Part shown: piece by piece, positions 22,447 to 34,742 of the stretch
Position numbering within the stretch: position 1 is the first letter of the stretch
Layout of the letters: every line of letters begins with the position of its first letter
From: Timema cristinae
Lineage: Eukaryota; Arthropoda; Insecta; Phasmatodea; Timematidae
Direction: 5' to 3'
NCBI GenBank assembly: GCA_039000515.1
Contig: JBCFYV010000012.1
Location: forward strand, 113,297,883-113,361,882
DNA length: 64,000 nucleotides
The notes under the pieces: model-generated
Told to the model about the DNA's origin: nothing
Database searches by the model: none
The model's input: the letters and a program-made list of their open reading frames with translations, nothing else
Position numbers and translations under genes: made by a program

Positions 22447-23055
22447 CTGCAACAAACAAAGCACAATCAGTGGAGGGAGAGAGAAAAAAAAGAAAAAAAT
22501 GATAATTACTATTGTAAAGGTGTCATTTGGGGTCAAAATATCTAAGGCCTTGTGCTCCAGATAAATGACAAAACACCTCAGGAAGACTTTTATTCGAATC
22601 CAAGTGAGAGTAAGAGGTGTTTAGAGTCCATCCTAAGTTCAGTACCAGGCGCTAATAGCAACATCAGGGTTGTCCAAAGAGAGGGGAGACAAATGGGGTA
22701 GTTTTCTTCAGGTCCCCAGTTCTTGGGGCCTCCAACCCCCAAGTCATCTCTTGTTTTACTGCATCAAATCTTTTTCCTATTATACTCTACAATAAGTTTT
22801 CTATCAATTTTTTGAACAAGTTTTTTTAAAAAATATGCTTGTTATCTTTGTAAATCTTTGAATATGGTAGCTTTTAAATAAAAAGGGCCTTATTTTTTTG
22901 TTCATGTACTCTTAATTTACCTGACAAGGTATATAATGACAAAGCTTATATGTAATCAGTCAAGATAAGACTACTACCATTTAGTAACAACAACGTGTTT
23001 ATAATTTAAATACTATGCTAATAAAAGTTTAAAAAAAACTCACTAAACATTTTTC
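22447..23055. other. Intron sequence, nothing recognised
   Basis: Start of the E8-E9 intron. A purine-rich tract on the plus strand (about 22470-22500) supplies the pyrimidine-rich region before the E9 acceptor. Confidence 0.5.
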
Positions 23056-23059
23056 TTAT

Positions 23060-23180
23060 ATGTTTATTGTACAAAAAGGGGGCCATGTGAAATACATTTT
23101 TGAGGAGAAAATAACTGTCACAAAAAGAAACAGAATAAGAAATGAAAATGTCCAAGAAAGAGTCGAGGTACAGGGAGTAC
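23060..23180 (+). mobile_element. LINE fragment, progenitor of the 62-bp array
   Basis: Encodes KITVTKRNRIRNENVQERVE, then VQGVHEIVEEARLRWYVHV, the LINE ORF2 C-terminal segment also seen at 0.9 and 39.0 kb. It runs straight into the tandem array, whose unit repeats VHEIVEEARLRWY-coding DNA. Confidence 0.75.
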
Positions 23181-26100
23181 ATGAGATAGTAGAGGAAGCA
23201 AGACTGAGATGGTATGTTCATGTAATGAGGATGTTGGAGTACATGAGATAGTAGAGGAAGCAAGACTGAGATGGTATGTTCATGTAATGAGGATGTTGGA
23301 GTACATGAGATAGTAGAGGAAGCAAGGGGGAGATGGTATGGACATGTAATGAGGATGTTGAAGTACATGAGATAGTAGAGGAAGCAAGGGGGAGATGATA
23401 TGGGCATGTAATGAAGATGTTGGAGTACATGAGATAGTAGAGGAAGCAAGGGGGAGATGGTATGGGCATGTAATGAGGATGTTGAAGTACATGAGATAGT
23501 AGAGGAAGCAAGGGGAGATGATATGGGCATGTAATGAAGATGTTGGAGTACATGAGATAGTAGAGGAAGCAAGGGGGAGATGGTATGGCCATGTAATGAG
23601 GATGTTGGAGTACAAGAGATAGTAGAGGAAGCAAGGGGGAGATGGTATGGGCATGTAATGACGATGTTGGAGTACATGAGATAGTAGAGGAAGCAAGGGT
23701 GAGATGGTATGGTCAAGTAATGAGGATGTTGGAGTACATGAGATAGTAGAGGAAGCAAGGGTGAGATGGTATGGTCAAGTAATGAGGATGTTGGAGTACA
23801 TGAGATAGTAGAGGAAGCAAGGGTGAGATGGTATGGTCAAGTAATGAGGATGTTGGAGTATATGAGATAGTAGAGGAAGCAAGGGGGAGATGATATGGGC
23901 ATGTAATGAAGATGTTGGAGTACATGAGATAGTAGAGGAAGCAAGGGGGAGATGGTATGGCCATGTAATGAGGATGTTGGAGTACAAGAGATAGTAGAGG
24001 AAGCAAGGGGGAGATGGTATGGGCATGTAATGACGATGTTGGAGTACATGAGATAGTAGAGGAAGCAAGGGTGAGATGGTATGGTCAAGTAATGAGGATG
24101 TTGGAGTACATGAGATAGTAGAGGAAGCAAGGGTGAGATGGTATGGTCAAGTAATGAGGATGTTGGAGTATATGAGATAGTAGAGGAAGCAAGGGGGAGA
24201 TGATATGGGCATGTAATGAAGATGTTGGAGTACATGAGATAGTAGAGGAAGCAAGGCTGAGATGGTATGGACATGTAATGAGGATGTTGGAGTACAAGAG
24301 ATAGTAGAGGAAGCAAGGGGGAGATGGTATGGGCATGTAATGACGATGTTGGAGTACATGAGATAGTAGAGGAAGCAAGGGTGAGATGGTATGGTCAAGT
24401 AATGAGGATGTTGGAGTACATGAGATAGTAGAGGAAGCAAGGGGGAGATGGTATGGCCATGTAATGAGGATGTTGGAGTACAAGAGATAGTAGAGGAAGC
24501 AAGGGGGAGATGGTATGGGCATGTAATGACGATGTTGGAGTACATGAGATAGTAGAGGAAGCAAGGGTGAGATGGTATGGTCAAGTAATGAGGATGTTGG
24601 AGTACATGAGATAGTAGAGGAAGCAAGGGTGAGATGGTATGGTCAAGTAATGAGGATGTTGGAGTACATGAGATAGTAGAGGAAGCAAGACTGAGATGGT
24701 ATGGACATGTAATGAGGATGTTGGAGTACATGAGATAGTAGAGGAAGCAAGGCTGAGATGGTATGGACATGTAATGAGGATGTTGGAGTACATGAGATAG
24801 TAGAGGAAGCAAGGGGGAGATGGTATGGGCATGTAATGACGATGTTGGAGTACATGAGATAGTAGAGGAAGCAAGGGTGAGATGGTATGGTCAAGTAATG
24901 AGGATGTTGGAGTACATGAGATAGTAGAGGAAGCAAGGGGAGATGGTATGGACATGTAATGAGGATGTTGGAGTACATGAGATAGTAGAGGAAGCAAGGC
25001 TGAGATGGTATGGACATGTAATGACGATGTTGGAGTACATGAGATAGTAGAGGAAGCAAGGGTGAGATGGTATGGTCAAGTAATGAGGATGTTGGAGTAC
25101 ATGAGATAGTAGAGGAAGCAAGGGTGAGATGGTATGGTCAAGTAATGAAGATGTTGGAGTACATGAGATAGTAGAGGAAGCAAGGGTGAGATGGTATGGT
25201 CAAGTAATGAGGATGTTGGAGTACATGAGATAGTAGAGGAAGCAAGGCTGAGATGGTATGTTCATGTAATGAGGATGTTGGAGTACATGAGATAGTAGAG
25301 GAAGCAAGGGGAGATGGTATGGACATGTAATGAGGATGTTGAAGTACATGAGATAGTAGAGGAAGCAAGGGGGAGATGGTATGGACATGTAATGAGGATG
25401 TTGGAGTACATGAGATAGTAGAGGAAGCAAGGGGGAGATGATATGGGCATGTAATGAAGATGTTGGAGTACATGAGATAGTAGAGGAAGCAAGGGGAGAT
25501 GGTATGGTCAAGTAATGAGGATGTTGGAGTACATGAGATAGTAGAGGAAGCAAGGGTGAGATGGTATGGTCAAGTAATGAGGATGTTGGAGTATATGAGA
25601 TAGTAGAGGAAGCAAGGGGGAGATGATATGGGCATGTAATGAAGATGTTGGAGTACATGAGATAGTAGAGGAAGCAAGGCTGAGATGGTATGGACATGTA
25701 ATGAGGATGTTGGAGTACATGAGATAGTAGAGGAAGCAAGGGGGATATGGTATGGGCATGTAATGAGGATGTTGGAGTACATGAGATAGTAGAGGAAGCA
25801 AGGTGAGATGGTATGGTCAAGTAATGAGGATGTTGGAGTATATGAGATAGTAGAGGAAGCAAGACTGAGATGGTATGGGCATGTAATGAGGATGTTGGAG
25901 TACATGAGATAGTAGAGGAAGCAAGGGTGAGATGGTATGGTCAAGTAATGAGGATGTTGGAGTATATGAGATAGTAGAGGAAGCAAGGCTGAGATGGTAT
26001 GGACATGTAATGAGGATGTTGGAGTATATGAGATAGTAGAGGAAGCAAGGCTGAGATGGTATGGACATGTAATGAGGATGTTGGAGTACATGAGATAGTA

Positions 26101-26375
26101 GAGGAAGCAAGACTGAGATGGTATGGGCATGTAATGAGGATGTTGGAGTACATGAGATAGTAGAGGAAGCAAGGGGAGATGGTATGGGCATGTAATGAGG
26201 ATGTTGGAGTACATAAGATAGTAGAGGAAGCAAGGCTGAGATGGTATGGACATGTAATGAGGATGTTGGAGTACATGAGATAGTAGAGGAAGCAAGGGGG
26301 AGATGGTATGGGCATGTAATGAGGATGTTGGAGTACATAAGATAGTAGAGGACGCAAAGCTATGATGGTGTAGAC
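23174..26375 (+). repeat. 62-bp satellite of LINE coding sequence, about 51 units
   Basis: The unit runs GGAGTACATGAGATAGTAGA, GGAAGCAAGGGGGAGATGG, TATGGGCATGTAATGAGGAT, GTT. Variants: ggg/ggt/gct/act before 'gagatgg', ttc/gac/ggc/gcc/gtc before 'atgtaatg' or 'aagtaatg', and occasional one-base losses. Blocks of two to four units recur in the same order, suggesting higher-order duplication. 62 is not a multiple of three, so the long minus-strand frames across it are artefacts. Confidence 0.95.
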
Positions 26376-26622
26376 TATAATTGAGGTAGGAGCCCAGAGT
26401 AGTAGATCTAGTAGATCACACCATATTTATACAAACACATACCATACCTATACATATGGTGTGTCCCACTTGTTTTTACAAATCACTCACCAACTAATTA
26501 TTCGTTTATCAAAAAGTGACCAATGTAAATCACTTGACTTGATGTATGAATATATGAAAGTAGATCTAGTAATGTTTTTCTATCTATCAGATTTGTGTGA
26601 AGGTATGAATGGGATGACTAAC

Positions 26623-26881
26623 CGCCCTGGGCCCTATCCAGAAGTTGGCAGGTTCCTTGTAGTCCACTTGCTGCAAGGACAGGCTGGTGACCAGCACCTG
26701 ACCCGACCTGGGGTTGAGATCGATGCCGATCGGGCCCAGCCCGTAGCATACCAGTGATATGATGAGTATCAGCACCTGGACCGTCGTCACCCAGTACGTG
26801 AAGAACGGACGGTGGTCCTCGATGTCTTCTAGCTGCTCCTGGATGTCCTCGCGGGCCGCCACTTGGCGTTTGATCGAACGC
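26623..26881 (-). CDS. iRhom exon E8: first transmembrane helix
   Basis: The exon has 259 nt, starting with one base that completes a glycine split with E7 (GG|G). The product begins RSIKRQVAAREDIQEQLEDI, then EDHRPFFTYWVTTVQ, the diagnostic iRhom block just before helix 1 (about residues 27-49). The luminal side continues GPIGIDLNPRSGQVLVTSLS and EPANFWIGPRA. The HRPFFTYW motif and the N-FWIGP motif are shared with vertebrate and insect iRhoms. The acceptor is AACGCAG and the donor GCG|GTTAGT. The basic-acidic stretch before the helix is cytoplasmic. Confidence 0.97.
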
Positions 26882-28360
26882 CTGCGTTGGAAAGGAAAGG
26901 AATCAGATTGTCATAGGTGTGAACGCAAAGGGGCCAGGAAGGCCTGAGCCCCTCTGACTGTTTATATGAGATTTTCCCCAACACAATATTAATCCTCATA
27001 TTTGAACTATGGTAGTGATTAAGGGTGTGTAAAGCTTTGCTTGGACGACACCCACACTAGCCTTTGCACCCCCGAAAATATGTGAATGAATACATTTTTA
27101 TTAAATTTGAAACAGAATTGTCTATGTTTTTTCATCCAAACATTTCTCTATATCTATAAAACCTATTATTATTGAAAATAAAAACTTTTATCAGTGATTT
27201 AGCCTTCAATGTTTCTTAATATGGTTCAAGCTTTGCTTTGACTTCACTTTACATTTAAATGTTCCCTTCACACACACACACCCAGACTAGCAATCATGTA
27301 TGTTGTGTTTTAAGTTAGAAAGCGTACTAAAGAAAAAAACAATATGGTCTCTTTTCTTTCAGTCAATTGCCATTGACAGTTGTAAAAGTGCACCAGCAAA
27401 GGGTCTCACAGTACTGTCTTCATCCTTTCCATGTGAGTTTGTTGAAAATATTATCTCAGCCCCCCACAAACATTATGTCTGTTCACGACTATGGGAGTGG
27501 GGTGGGGGCTGTAGCCTTCTCAATTTAAATTTCACCCCTTCCAAAGAAGGTTAAGGTTACGAATATTCTACTAGGTTTAAAATATTTTAAAACGAGTCAA
27601 GTATTATCGTTGGTTTTGTAGAAACACAGGTGTTTGGATCAAATACCTAGGTCATAAGATATATCACTCTTTCTATCGACAAATGAACAATCTTATAACA
27701 ACCAATTGATGGTGCATTGCCAACTAAACTAAATCAATAAATTCAAGAATTTATAGAATTCCCAAATGTATTAATATAATTTGACACAAGAATAATATGT
27801 TTGCAATAACAAAATAGCCTAGCTTTTTAAGATAATGCTATTTATTGTAAGCTCCACTTTTCCTTTCTTTCTCCCACAAAAAAAAAGCTTTTAACCTAAC
27901 TACACTCCTTCTAGATGACCAGTGAGAATGTATGATTTCTGATATACATCCCAATATGAATTTAATATATATTTGCTGCATAGTTATTTTACGCTTGTAG
28001 CGTAAAGTTAAATATTGGAAATATTTATTAAATGGATAGTCTTGTTGACTCTGTTAAGGAGGTTGGGGTTCAATCCGAAATGTGTGCATTAATTTTTATT
28101 TTCTCTCTCTTCATATTGTGTTTTCCTGGGAATGCTGTCGCAATACTTTAAAATCTGGACTTTCTTTTTTTTTACATTAATTTAGGTTACTGATAGCCAA
28201 TACTGGCTCCAGAGTTGAAGATTAACAAATTAAAATCAAGTAAGTGCACAAAATAACCTAAAATTTCAATTTAATTCAACTCTAACAAATTATGTGTAGG
28301 CAAATGATGATGAATCATAATTCATTCATTTTTCTAGAGGAGCAATACTATACAACTCAC
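26882..28360. other. E7-E8 intron, nothing recognised
   Basis: AT-rich intron, with a short CA run near 27270. No SINE, LINE or coding segment seen. Confidence 0.55.
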
Positions 28361-28519
28361 CCGAAGAAACGGCCCATGACACCCATACCATAAGTTCTTC
28401 TGTCAGAGTTGTCAAAAACCCTGTCCAGGACACGGCTCCAGATCCGGGAGCAGCCGACTTCCGGACCGGACTCGCTGGCAGTTTCCATTCGTTCCGGAGT
28501 TCTACGCCAGCTTGGAGGC
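28361..28519 (-). CDS. iRhom exon E7: cytoplasmic, membrane-proximal
   Basis: The exon has 159 nt: one base, 52 codons and two bases. The product begins PPSWRRTPERMETASESG and ends RRTYGMGVMGRFFG, then continues into E8 as RSIKRQ. The VLDRVFDNSDRRTYGMG-GR segment corresponds to the RPYGLGMVGR region of vertebrate RHBDF1. Phases match E6 (AG|G) and E8. Two acceptors fit in phase: TTTTAG at the stated start and GCGTAG 18 nt further in, giving six residues more or less. The 41-bp satellite starts inside the first nine bases of this exon. Confidence 0.93.
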
Positions 28520-31196
28520 CTAAAACACCATCCAAGTTATTTAGTGATCTCCTTGGAGGTTTAACACATCAGGCAAGTTATCTAGTGATCTCCTTGGAGG
28601 TTTAACACATCAGACAAGTTATTTAGTGATCTCCTTGGAGGTTTAACACATCAGACAAGTTATTTAGTGATCTCCTTGGAGGTTTAACACATCAGACAAG
28701 TTATTTAGTGATCTCCTTGGAGGTTTAACACATCAGGCAAGTTATCTAGTGATCTCCTTGGAGGTTTAACACATCAGGCAAGTTATCTAGTGATCTCCTT
28801 GGAGGTTTAACACATCAGGCAAGTTATTTAGTGATCTCCTTGGAGGTTTAACACATCAGGCAAGTTATTTAGTGATCTCCTTGGAGGTTTAACACATCAG
28901 ACAAGTTATTTAGTGATCTCCTTGGAGGTTTAACACATCAGACAAGTTATCTAGTGATCTCCTTGGAGGTTTAACACATCAGGCAAGTTATTTAGTGATC
29001 TCCTTGGAGGTTTAACACATCAGACAAGTTATTTAGTGATCTCCTTGGAGGTTTAACACATCAGACAAGTTATTTAGTGATCTCCTTGGAGGTTTAATAC
29101 ATCAGGCAAGTTATTTAGTGATATCCTTGGAGGTTTAACACATCAGACAAGTCATTTAGTGATCTCCTTGGAGGTTTAACACATCAGACAAGTTACTTAG
29201 TGATCTCCTTGGAGGTTTAACACATCAGACAAGTTATTTAGTGATCTCCTTGGAGGTTTAACACACCATCCAAGTTATCTGGTGATCTCCTTGGAGGTTC
29301 AACACATCAGACAAGTTATTTAGTGATCTCCTTGGAGGTTTAACACACCATCCAAGATATTTAGTGATCTCCTTGGAGGTTTAATACATCAGGCAAGTTA
29401 TTTAGTGATATTCTTGGAGGTTTAACACATCAGACAAGTTATTTAGTGATCTCCTTTGAGGTTTAACACATCAGACAAGTTATTTAGTGATCTCCTTGGA
29501 GGTTTAACACACCATCCAAGTTATTTAGTGATCTCCTTGGAGGTTTAACACATCAGGCAAGTTATTTAGTGATCTCCTTGGAGGTTTAACACTCAGACAA
29601 GTTATTTAGTGATCTCCTTGGAGGTTTAACACATCAGACCAGTTATTTAGTGATCTCCTTAGAGATTTAACACATCAGACAAGTTATTTAGTGATCTCCT
29701 TGGAGGTTTAACACATCAGAGAAGTTATTTAGTGATCTCCTTGTAGGTTTAACACATCAGACAAGTTATTTAGTGATCTCATTGGAGGTTTAACACATCA
29801 GACAAGTTATTTAGTGATCTCCTTGGAGGTTTAACACACCATCCAAGTTATTTAGTGATCTCCTTGGAGGTTTAACACATCAGACAAATTATTTAGTGAT
29901 CTACTTGGAGGTTTAACACATCAGACAAGTTATTTAGTGATCTCCTTGGAGGTTTAACACATCAGACAAGTTATTTAGTGATCTCATTAGAGGTTTAACA
30001 CATCAGACAAGTTATTTAGTGATCTCCTTGGAGGTTTAACACACCATCCAAGTTATTTAGTGATCTCCTTGGAGGTTTAACACATCAGACAAATTATTTA
30101 GTGATCTCCTTGGAGGTTTAACACATCAGACAAGTTATTTAGTGATCTCCTTGGAGGTTTAACACATCAGACAAGTTATTTAGTGATCTCATTGGAGGTT
30201 TAACACATCAGACAAGTTATTTAGTGATCTCCTTGTAGGTTTAACACATCAGACAAGTTATTTAGTGATCTCCTTGTAGGTTTAACACATCAGACAAGTT
30301 ATTTAGTGATCTCCTTGGAGGTTTAACACATCAGACAAGCTATTTAGTGATCTCCTTGGAGGTTTAACACACCATCCAAGTTATCTGGTGATCTCCTTGG
30401 AGGTTTAACACACCATCCAAGTTATTTAGTGATCTCCTTGGAGGTTTAACACATCAGGCAAGTTATTTAGTGATATCCTTGGAGGTTTAACACATCAGAC
30501 AAGTTATTTAGTGATCTCCTTGGAGATTTAACACATCAGACAAGTTATTTAGTGATCTCCTTGGAGGTTTAACACATCAGACAAGTTATTTAGTGATCTC
30601 CTTGTAGGTTTAACACATCAGACAAGTTATTTAGTGATCTCCTTGGAGGTTTAACACATCAGACAAGTTATTTAGTGATCTCCTTGTAGGTTTAACACAT
30701 CAGACCAGTTATTTAGTGATCCCCTTGGAGTTTAACACATCAGACAAGTTATTTAGTGCTCTCCTTGGAGATTTAACACATCAGACAAGTTATTTAGTGA
30801 TCTCCTTGGAGGTTTAACACATCAGACAAGTTATTTAGTGATCTCCTTGTAGGTTTAACACATCAGACAAGTTATTTAGTGATCTCATTGGAGGTTTAAC
30901 ACATCATACCAGTTATTTAGTGATCTCCTTGGAGGTTTAACACATCAGACAAGTTATTTAGTGATCTCCTTGGAGATTTAACACATCAGACAAGTTATTT
31001 AGTGATCTCCTTGGAGGTTTAATACATCAGACAAGTTATTTAGTGATCTCCTTGGAGGTTTAACACATCAGACAAGTTATTTAGTGATCTCCTTGGAGGT
31101 TTAACACACCATCCAAGTTATTTAGTGATCTCCTTGTAGGTTTACCACACCAGCCAAGTTATTTAGTGAGTTCTTTGGAGGCCCAACACATCAGAC
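28511..31196. repeat. 41-bp satellite anchored on the E7 acceptor, about 65 units
   Basis: Unit in plus orientation: CTTGGAGGTTTAACACATCA, GACAAGTTATTTAGTGATCT, C. The first unit (28511-28551) contains E7's first nine bases and its TTTTAG acceptor, in a diverged form (ggcctaaaacaccatcc). Some internal units carry the 'accatcc' variant of that first unit. The array fills most of the E6-E7 intron. Confidence 0.95.
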
Positions 31197-31217
31197 ATAC
31201 TATACTACTGGTGTTTG

Positions 31218-31398
31218 TAACAGAATGACTTGTGAATGTGGGGAATGCCAGGTCTTCACCGTGGTTCGGATTCCACGTTAAACTGTAGGTCCTTCATTTC
31301 ATCTCACAATCACCCTACCATTACACATTGGCATAAGTGCGTATAACCCGAATGGGTAGTAAGACGCGGTGCTAATAATAATAACAGAATGACTTGTG
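31218..31398 (+). mobile_element. SINE family B, 5'-truncated, with TSD
   Basis: Begins inside the body at AATGTGGGGAATGCCAGG and runs to the shared tail ACCCGAATGGGTAGTAAG, GACGCGGTGCTAATAATAA. A perfect 17-bp TSD (taacagaatgacttgtg) lies at 31218-31234 and 31382-31398. 5' truncation with a TSD is the mark of LINE-driven target-primed reverse transcription. Confidence 0.93.
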
Positions 31399-31399
31399 C

Positions 31400-31737
31400 T
31401 TTATAGGGAAATATATGCAGTCATTATGCAACCCAATGCTTCAGAAGAAGGGAAGAGGAGATACAACATATGATCATATCATTGTGCTTAGTTATTCAGC
31501 TGGCTTCTCATTTTATGCAAAAGTCTTCCATTCAAAGGTTTCATTTTAATATCCCCCAGATAGTTCTCAGGGTGCATCTTGAAGGTGATCACAGTTAATA
31601 AAAGATATTATAAAATCCATATAAAAATTATAGAGAATTTACCAAAGGTAGTGTTAATTGGTGGGCTGTTGCCAAGGCTCGACGGGCCTGTTCAAGTAAA
31701 GTGTTTCATCCAGCTCGAGGGTCCTCGTCCCACTCAC
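31400..31737. other. Intron sequence before E6 donor
   Basis: Unremarkable intron sequence between the SINE and the E6 donor. Confidence 0.5.
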
Positions 31738-31916
31738 CTCTCCCTGGTGGTGTACTGGTCTCGAAGGTGTAAAGGGTGGTCCAGTTGGTCCCTGCTCATG
31801 GCAAACCCCCCCTCCCCTCCCGCTGGTTCAGTCGAGGGCCCCGCAGAGTCCCCAGGAGGCTGTTGCTGGGGCGGCATGGTCACGGCCGCTGGCTGGATAG
31901 GCTTGTCAAAGAACAC
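31738..31916 (-). CDS. iRhom exon E6: cytoplasmic, begins VFFDKP
   Basis: The exon has 179 nt: 59 codons in phase 0 plus two bases. The product starts VFFDKPIQPAAVTMPPQQQ, continues with a Pro/Gly/Ala-rich low-complexity section and ends LRDQYTTRE(R). The acidic end of E5 followed by VFFDKP resembles the DTSFFAREG region of vertebrate iRhoms, but the rest is disordered and poorly conserved. The acceptor is GCGCAG and the donor GAGAG|GTGAGT. Phase continuity with both E5 and E7 is the main support. Confidence 0.88.
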
Positions 31917-32405
31917 CTGCGCACAGAGCACAACAAGACATGGTATTGTGCTTACGACTCTGACCTGAGACAGATGGGTTAAATATCACTATCAGATATC
32001 ACAGGATGGGTGTTCCCTTTCCCCCTCTGACCCCTTACATCCCTCTCGAGGGATTTATATTCTGTGATTAAAAAAAAAGATTATATTTTATTTCTATTTA
32101 CTTTACTCTTTTTTTATCTCTTACATTAACAGGTAATTTTATCACCAATGCACTTTAAAAAAAAACTATTGAATTAGCTTATTATTAATAATAAAATAAT
32201 TATAATTGACTACATAGAAAGTGTTTGGAATAGTGATAGTTATAAAATACTACAAAAATAAAAACAAAAGAGTTCAATTAAAATAGAATACATTAAATCA
32301 GAAAATATTTAATCTCATCCCTTTACTAACAGTACCTATATTATCTTAGACTAAAATAGGTTTTCAGCTTTTGAAATCAGTTTCAAATTAATTGTTAATC
32401 AAATC
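31917..32405. other. Intron sequence, AT-rich
   Basis: Start of the E5-E6 intron region next to the E6 acceptor. Nothing recognised. Confidence 0.5.
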
Positions 32406-32474
32406 AAACGTGGAAAAAAAAAAACTCCTTAACTTTCATCACTGTCGGAAAGAGTTGGGAGAAACATTTAACAG

Positions 32475-32590
32475 AAAGTATTCAAGTGAAAGGAGGAGGA
32501 GGGGTGGAAGGAGAGAGGAAGATGGAGGCATTTTACTAAAGTGACCCGGCCACAGGCTGGAAACAGTTGTTGATGATGATGATGATTGTC
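32475..32590 (+). mobile_element. LINE 3' terminus
   Basis: GGCATTTTACTAAAGTGACC, then CGGCCACAGGCTGGAAACAG and TTGTTGATGATGATGATGATT. This is the 3' end of the LINE at 0.8 and 38.9 kb, with its GAT trinucleotide tail. Confidence 0.75.
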
Positions 32591-32978
32591 AGCTACTTTG
32601 CATTTCTTCATTGGAGAGCTGTGACAAAAAAATATCACTAGAATATTTTTGGTTTTCATCTTTGATAACGTAACTCTTCATTCCATTGGTCCTTTCTTGT
32701 CATCGTTTACTAAGACTTTCCCATCTTTTTATTTTATCGTACTCATCTCTATGTTTGTATTCATGTTTATAATGTTAATGTTGGTTTTTGTGCCAACACA
32801 CTCTAAGGAGGAGATAGTTTTATAGCCATAAAAAAATAAAATAACGGTTGAGATCACTTTGCGTATAAGATTAAACTGAACATTATCTACTGAAGCAACA
32901 TTTTAATTGTTAGAACCAAAAATATGTTTTTTCTATATAAAACATCCCACCCAAGACTCAAACTATCTCGATCTATTT

Positions 32979-33657
32979 CAGGGGTTTCAAGCCTAGGGGT
33001 CGCGGCATGTCTCGGTTGGGACCGCAATGCTTGTTGAGGTTTGACCTTAAACTTTTACTTTTTAAGGTGATTATAATGATTATAGGAAAGTTCTGAATTC
33101 CAAAAGAACTATAAGTCTGTTAAAATTATGAAAGTTGTTTTAAGTTATTGTTTAGGTTTCTTTTGGTTATTCACTCCGACAGTTGCTCTCTGACTTAGTC
33201 CACTGGAGTAGTCTCGTGTTCGGGTGAGAGCCATTACTAGAATAACTTACAAAACACCCGCTGGGATCGTTGATTCTCTTTTGAGACAGCTTAGGTCTCA
33301 TTCATATAGTTACTATACAAACAATTTATATTAATTAAATTACGCACATGAGCTTAACGTCACACTAGTTTGGCTTGTCGGTGATGAGGTCAGGATTAAA
33401 ATTCTGACCGAGGCTATTGGAGGTGGATTTTTCCTAAATGGTTCCTCTTTTCTCCCTCCAAGCAAATATAGGTATATTTACTCTAAATTCTACTCACCCC
33501 ACAAGTGTAATTAAATTAGGATAGCCTGGACGGTTAGTAAGATTCAGTGAAAATAATCTAAAAACTAGGATATGAACGCTTGTAAGTAATCAAGGGGTTG
33601 TGATGGTCTCAAGACAAAAGAATGTGGTCAAACCTGGCGAAACGTTAGAAATCACTG
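32979..33657 (+). mobile_element. hAT-like non-autonomous element, copy 1
   Basis: Starts CAGGGGTTTCAAGCCTAGGG and GTCGCGGCATG, then GGGACCGCAATGC, the familiar hAT-type terminus; ends CGTTAGAAATCACTG in imperfect inverse. It aligns along its length with 36875-37551 in reverse orientation (679 versus 677 bp). Both hold a SINE A body at the same internal place (here 33375-33545). No TSD visible. Confidence 0.72.
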
Positions 33658-33659
33658 AA

Positions 33660-34390
33660 CTGTTAACTTAGAGATCAATGTAGAACTTTAATTAAAGTAA
33701 ACACAAAGCAGGTTAAACACAAGAATCCTTAGACAATTGAAATAGCGGAGCTATGTTCCAATGGAACAGAAAGGTGGCCCATCATCCGCCGCCCTTTGAA
33801 GGATCCTTTTCTCTGCTCAAATCCTTCAGACCAAGGTTTGTTCTAGATGAGCCAATCAGTAAGAGTGGTCAACATATTCCCGTGAAAGGGAACTCTGTTG
33901 TACAGCTTCTCTTTATATGGCCTCAAAACGAAGACTTTTTTACTGTACCAGGGTTTTTATTCTGTGTCAATTCTGGTGTGTTTAAGTAACTCTTTTGTGT
34001 TTGTGTTGAGCCAAAGGTATTGTGCTGTTTTGGTATTGTAGTCAGCACCATCTTTTGGACAAATAGAGAACCTAAAGTGGCTTTTCGTACATTTTATAGT
34101 ACATTTAAAGGTTCAGTTTTTAAATTTAAATTTTATATATATTGAGAAATTATCTTAAAGACATTGACACTAAGGTAAAATCATTAAAGCCGAAATGCTG
34201 AGGCCTAAAAGTAAAATGTGCTGGTAGGTACCAGTTAGCATAAAAGCCTGTTGTAAAGGAATGGAGGCTTGGAGTTAAGAGCCCCACCCACCTCCCATCT
34301 CAAAAACATTAGACTATTAGTATTATATTTCTGTATTTTTCCTCAATGTCTAGGCTATTAACATATTAAAGTCTTTATCAGTTACAACAT
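33660..34390. other. Intron sequence, nothing recognised
   Basis: The 78-codon ORF at 33753 has no motif. No repeat family identified. Confidence 0.45.
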
Positions 34391-34397
34391 GAATTTT

Positions 34398-34742
34398 GTT
34401 AAAAAAAATATCATCATCATCATTATGAACTGTTTCCAGTATATGGCCAGGTTAGTTTAGTTTTCCATCATTACTAATTCCAGCCTTTGGTCCAGGTCAG
34501 TGTTTTATTCATGCCATATATTTTTCCACTACCGGCTTGCTAGCCCTGTCATAGCTTCATATGCCTTATAATCTAACTTAAGGCTATGACAGGCACAACA
34601 TCCAGTCCCCAGCTATTAATTTACCAATGTGAAAGGGTAAACCCATATGTTCATCAATGATAAGTTTTTGGCCATGCCGGGAATCGAGCCCGGGGCCCTT
34701 AGATCAGTAGAAAGTCAAGCTATAGGCTGAGCTAGGGTGTCA
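34398..34742 (-). mobile_element. SINE family C copy
   Basis: Minus-strand order: tRNA-like head AGCTCAGCCTATAGCTTGAC, B box GGGCTCGATTCCCGGC, body, then 3' end CTGGCCATATACTGGAAACA followed by a GAT-rich tail. Same body as the 5.6 kb copy. Confidence 0.8.

Noticed and set aside
23018..26357. Many overlapping minus-strand ORFs of 76-246 codons with leucine/serine/tyrosine repeats
   Set aside because: They are readings of the 62-bp satellite in successive frames; 62 is not a multiple of three and no start, splice or composition signal supports a protein.
23174..31196. CRISPR-like array
   Set aside because: Repeats are directly tandem without unique spacers, and the host is plainly a eukaryote with spliced genes.
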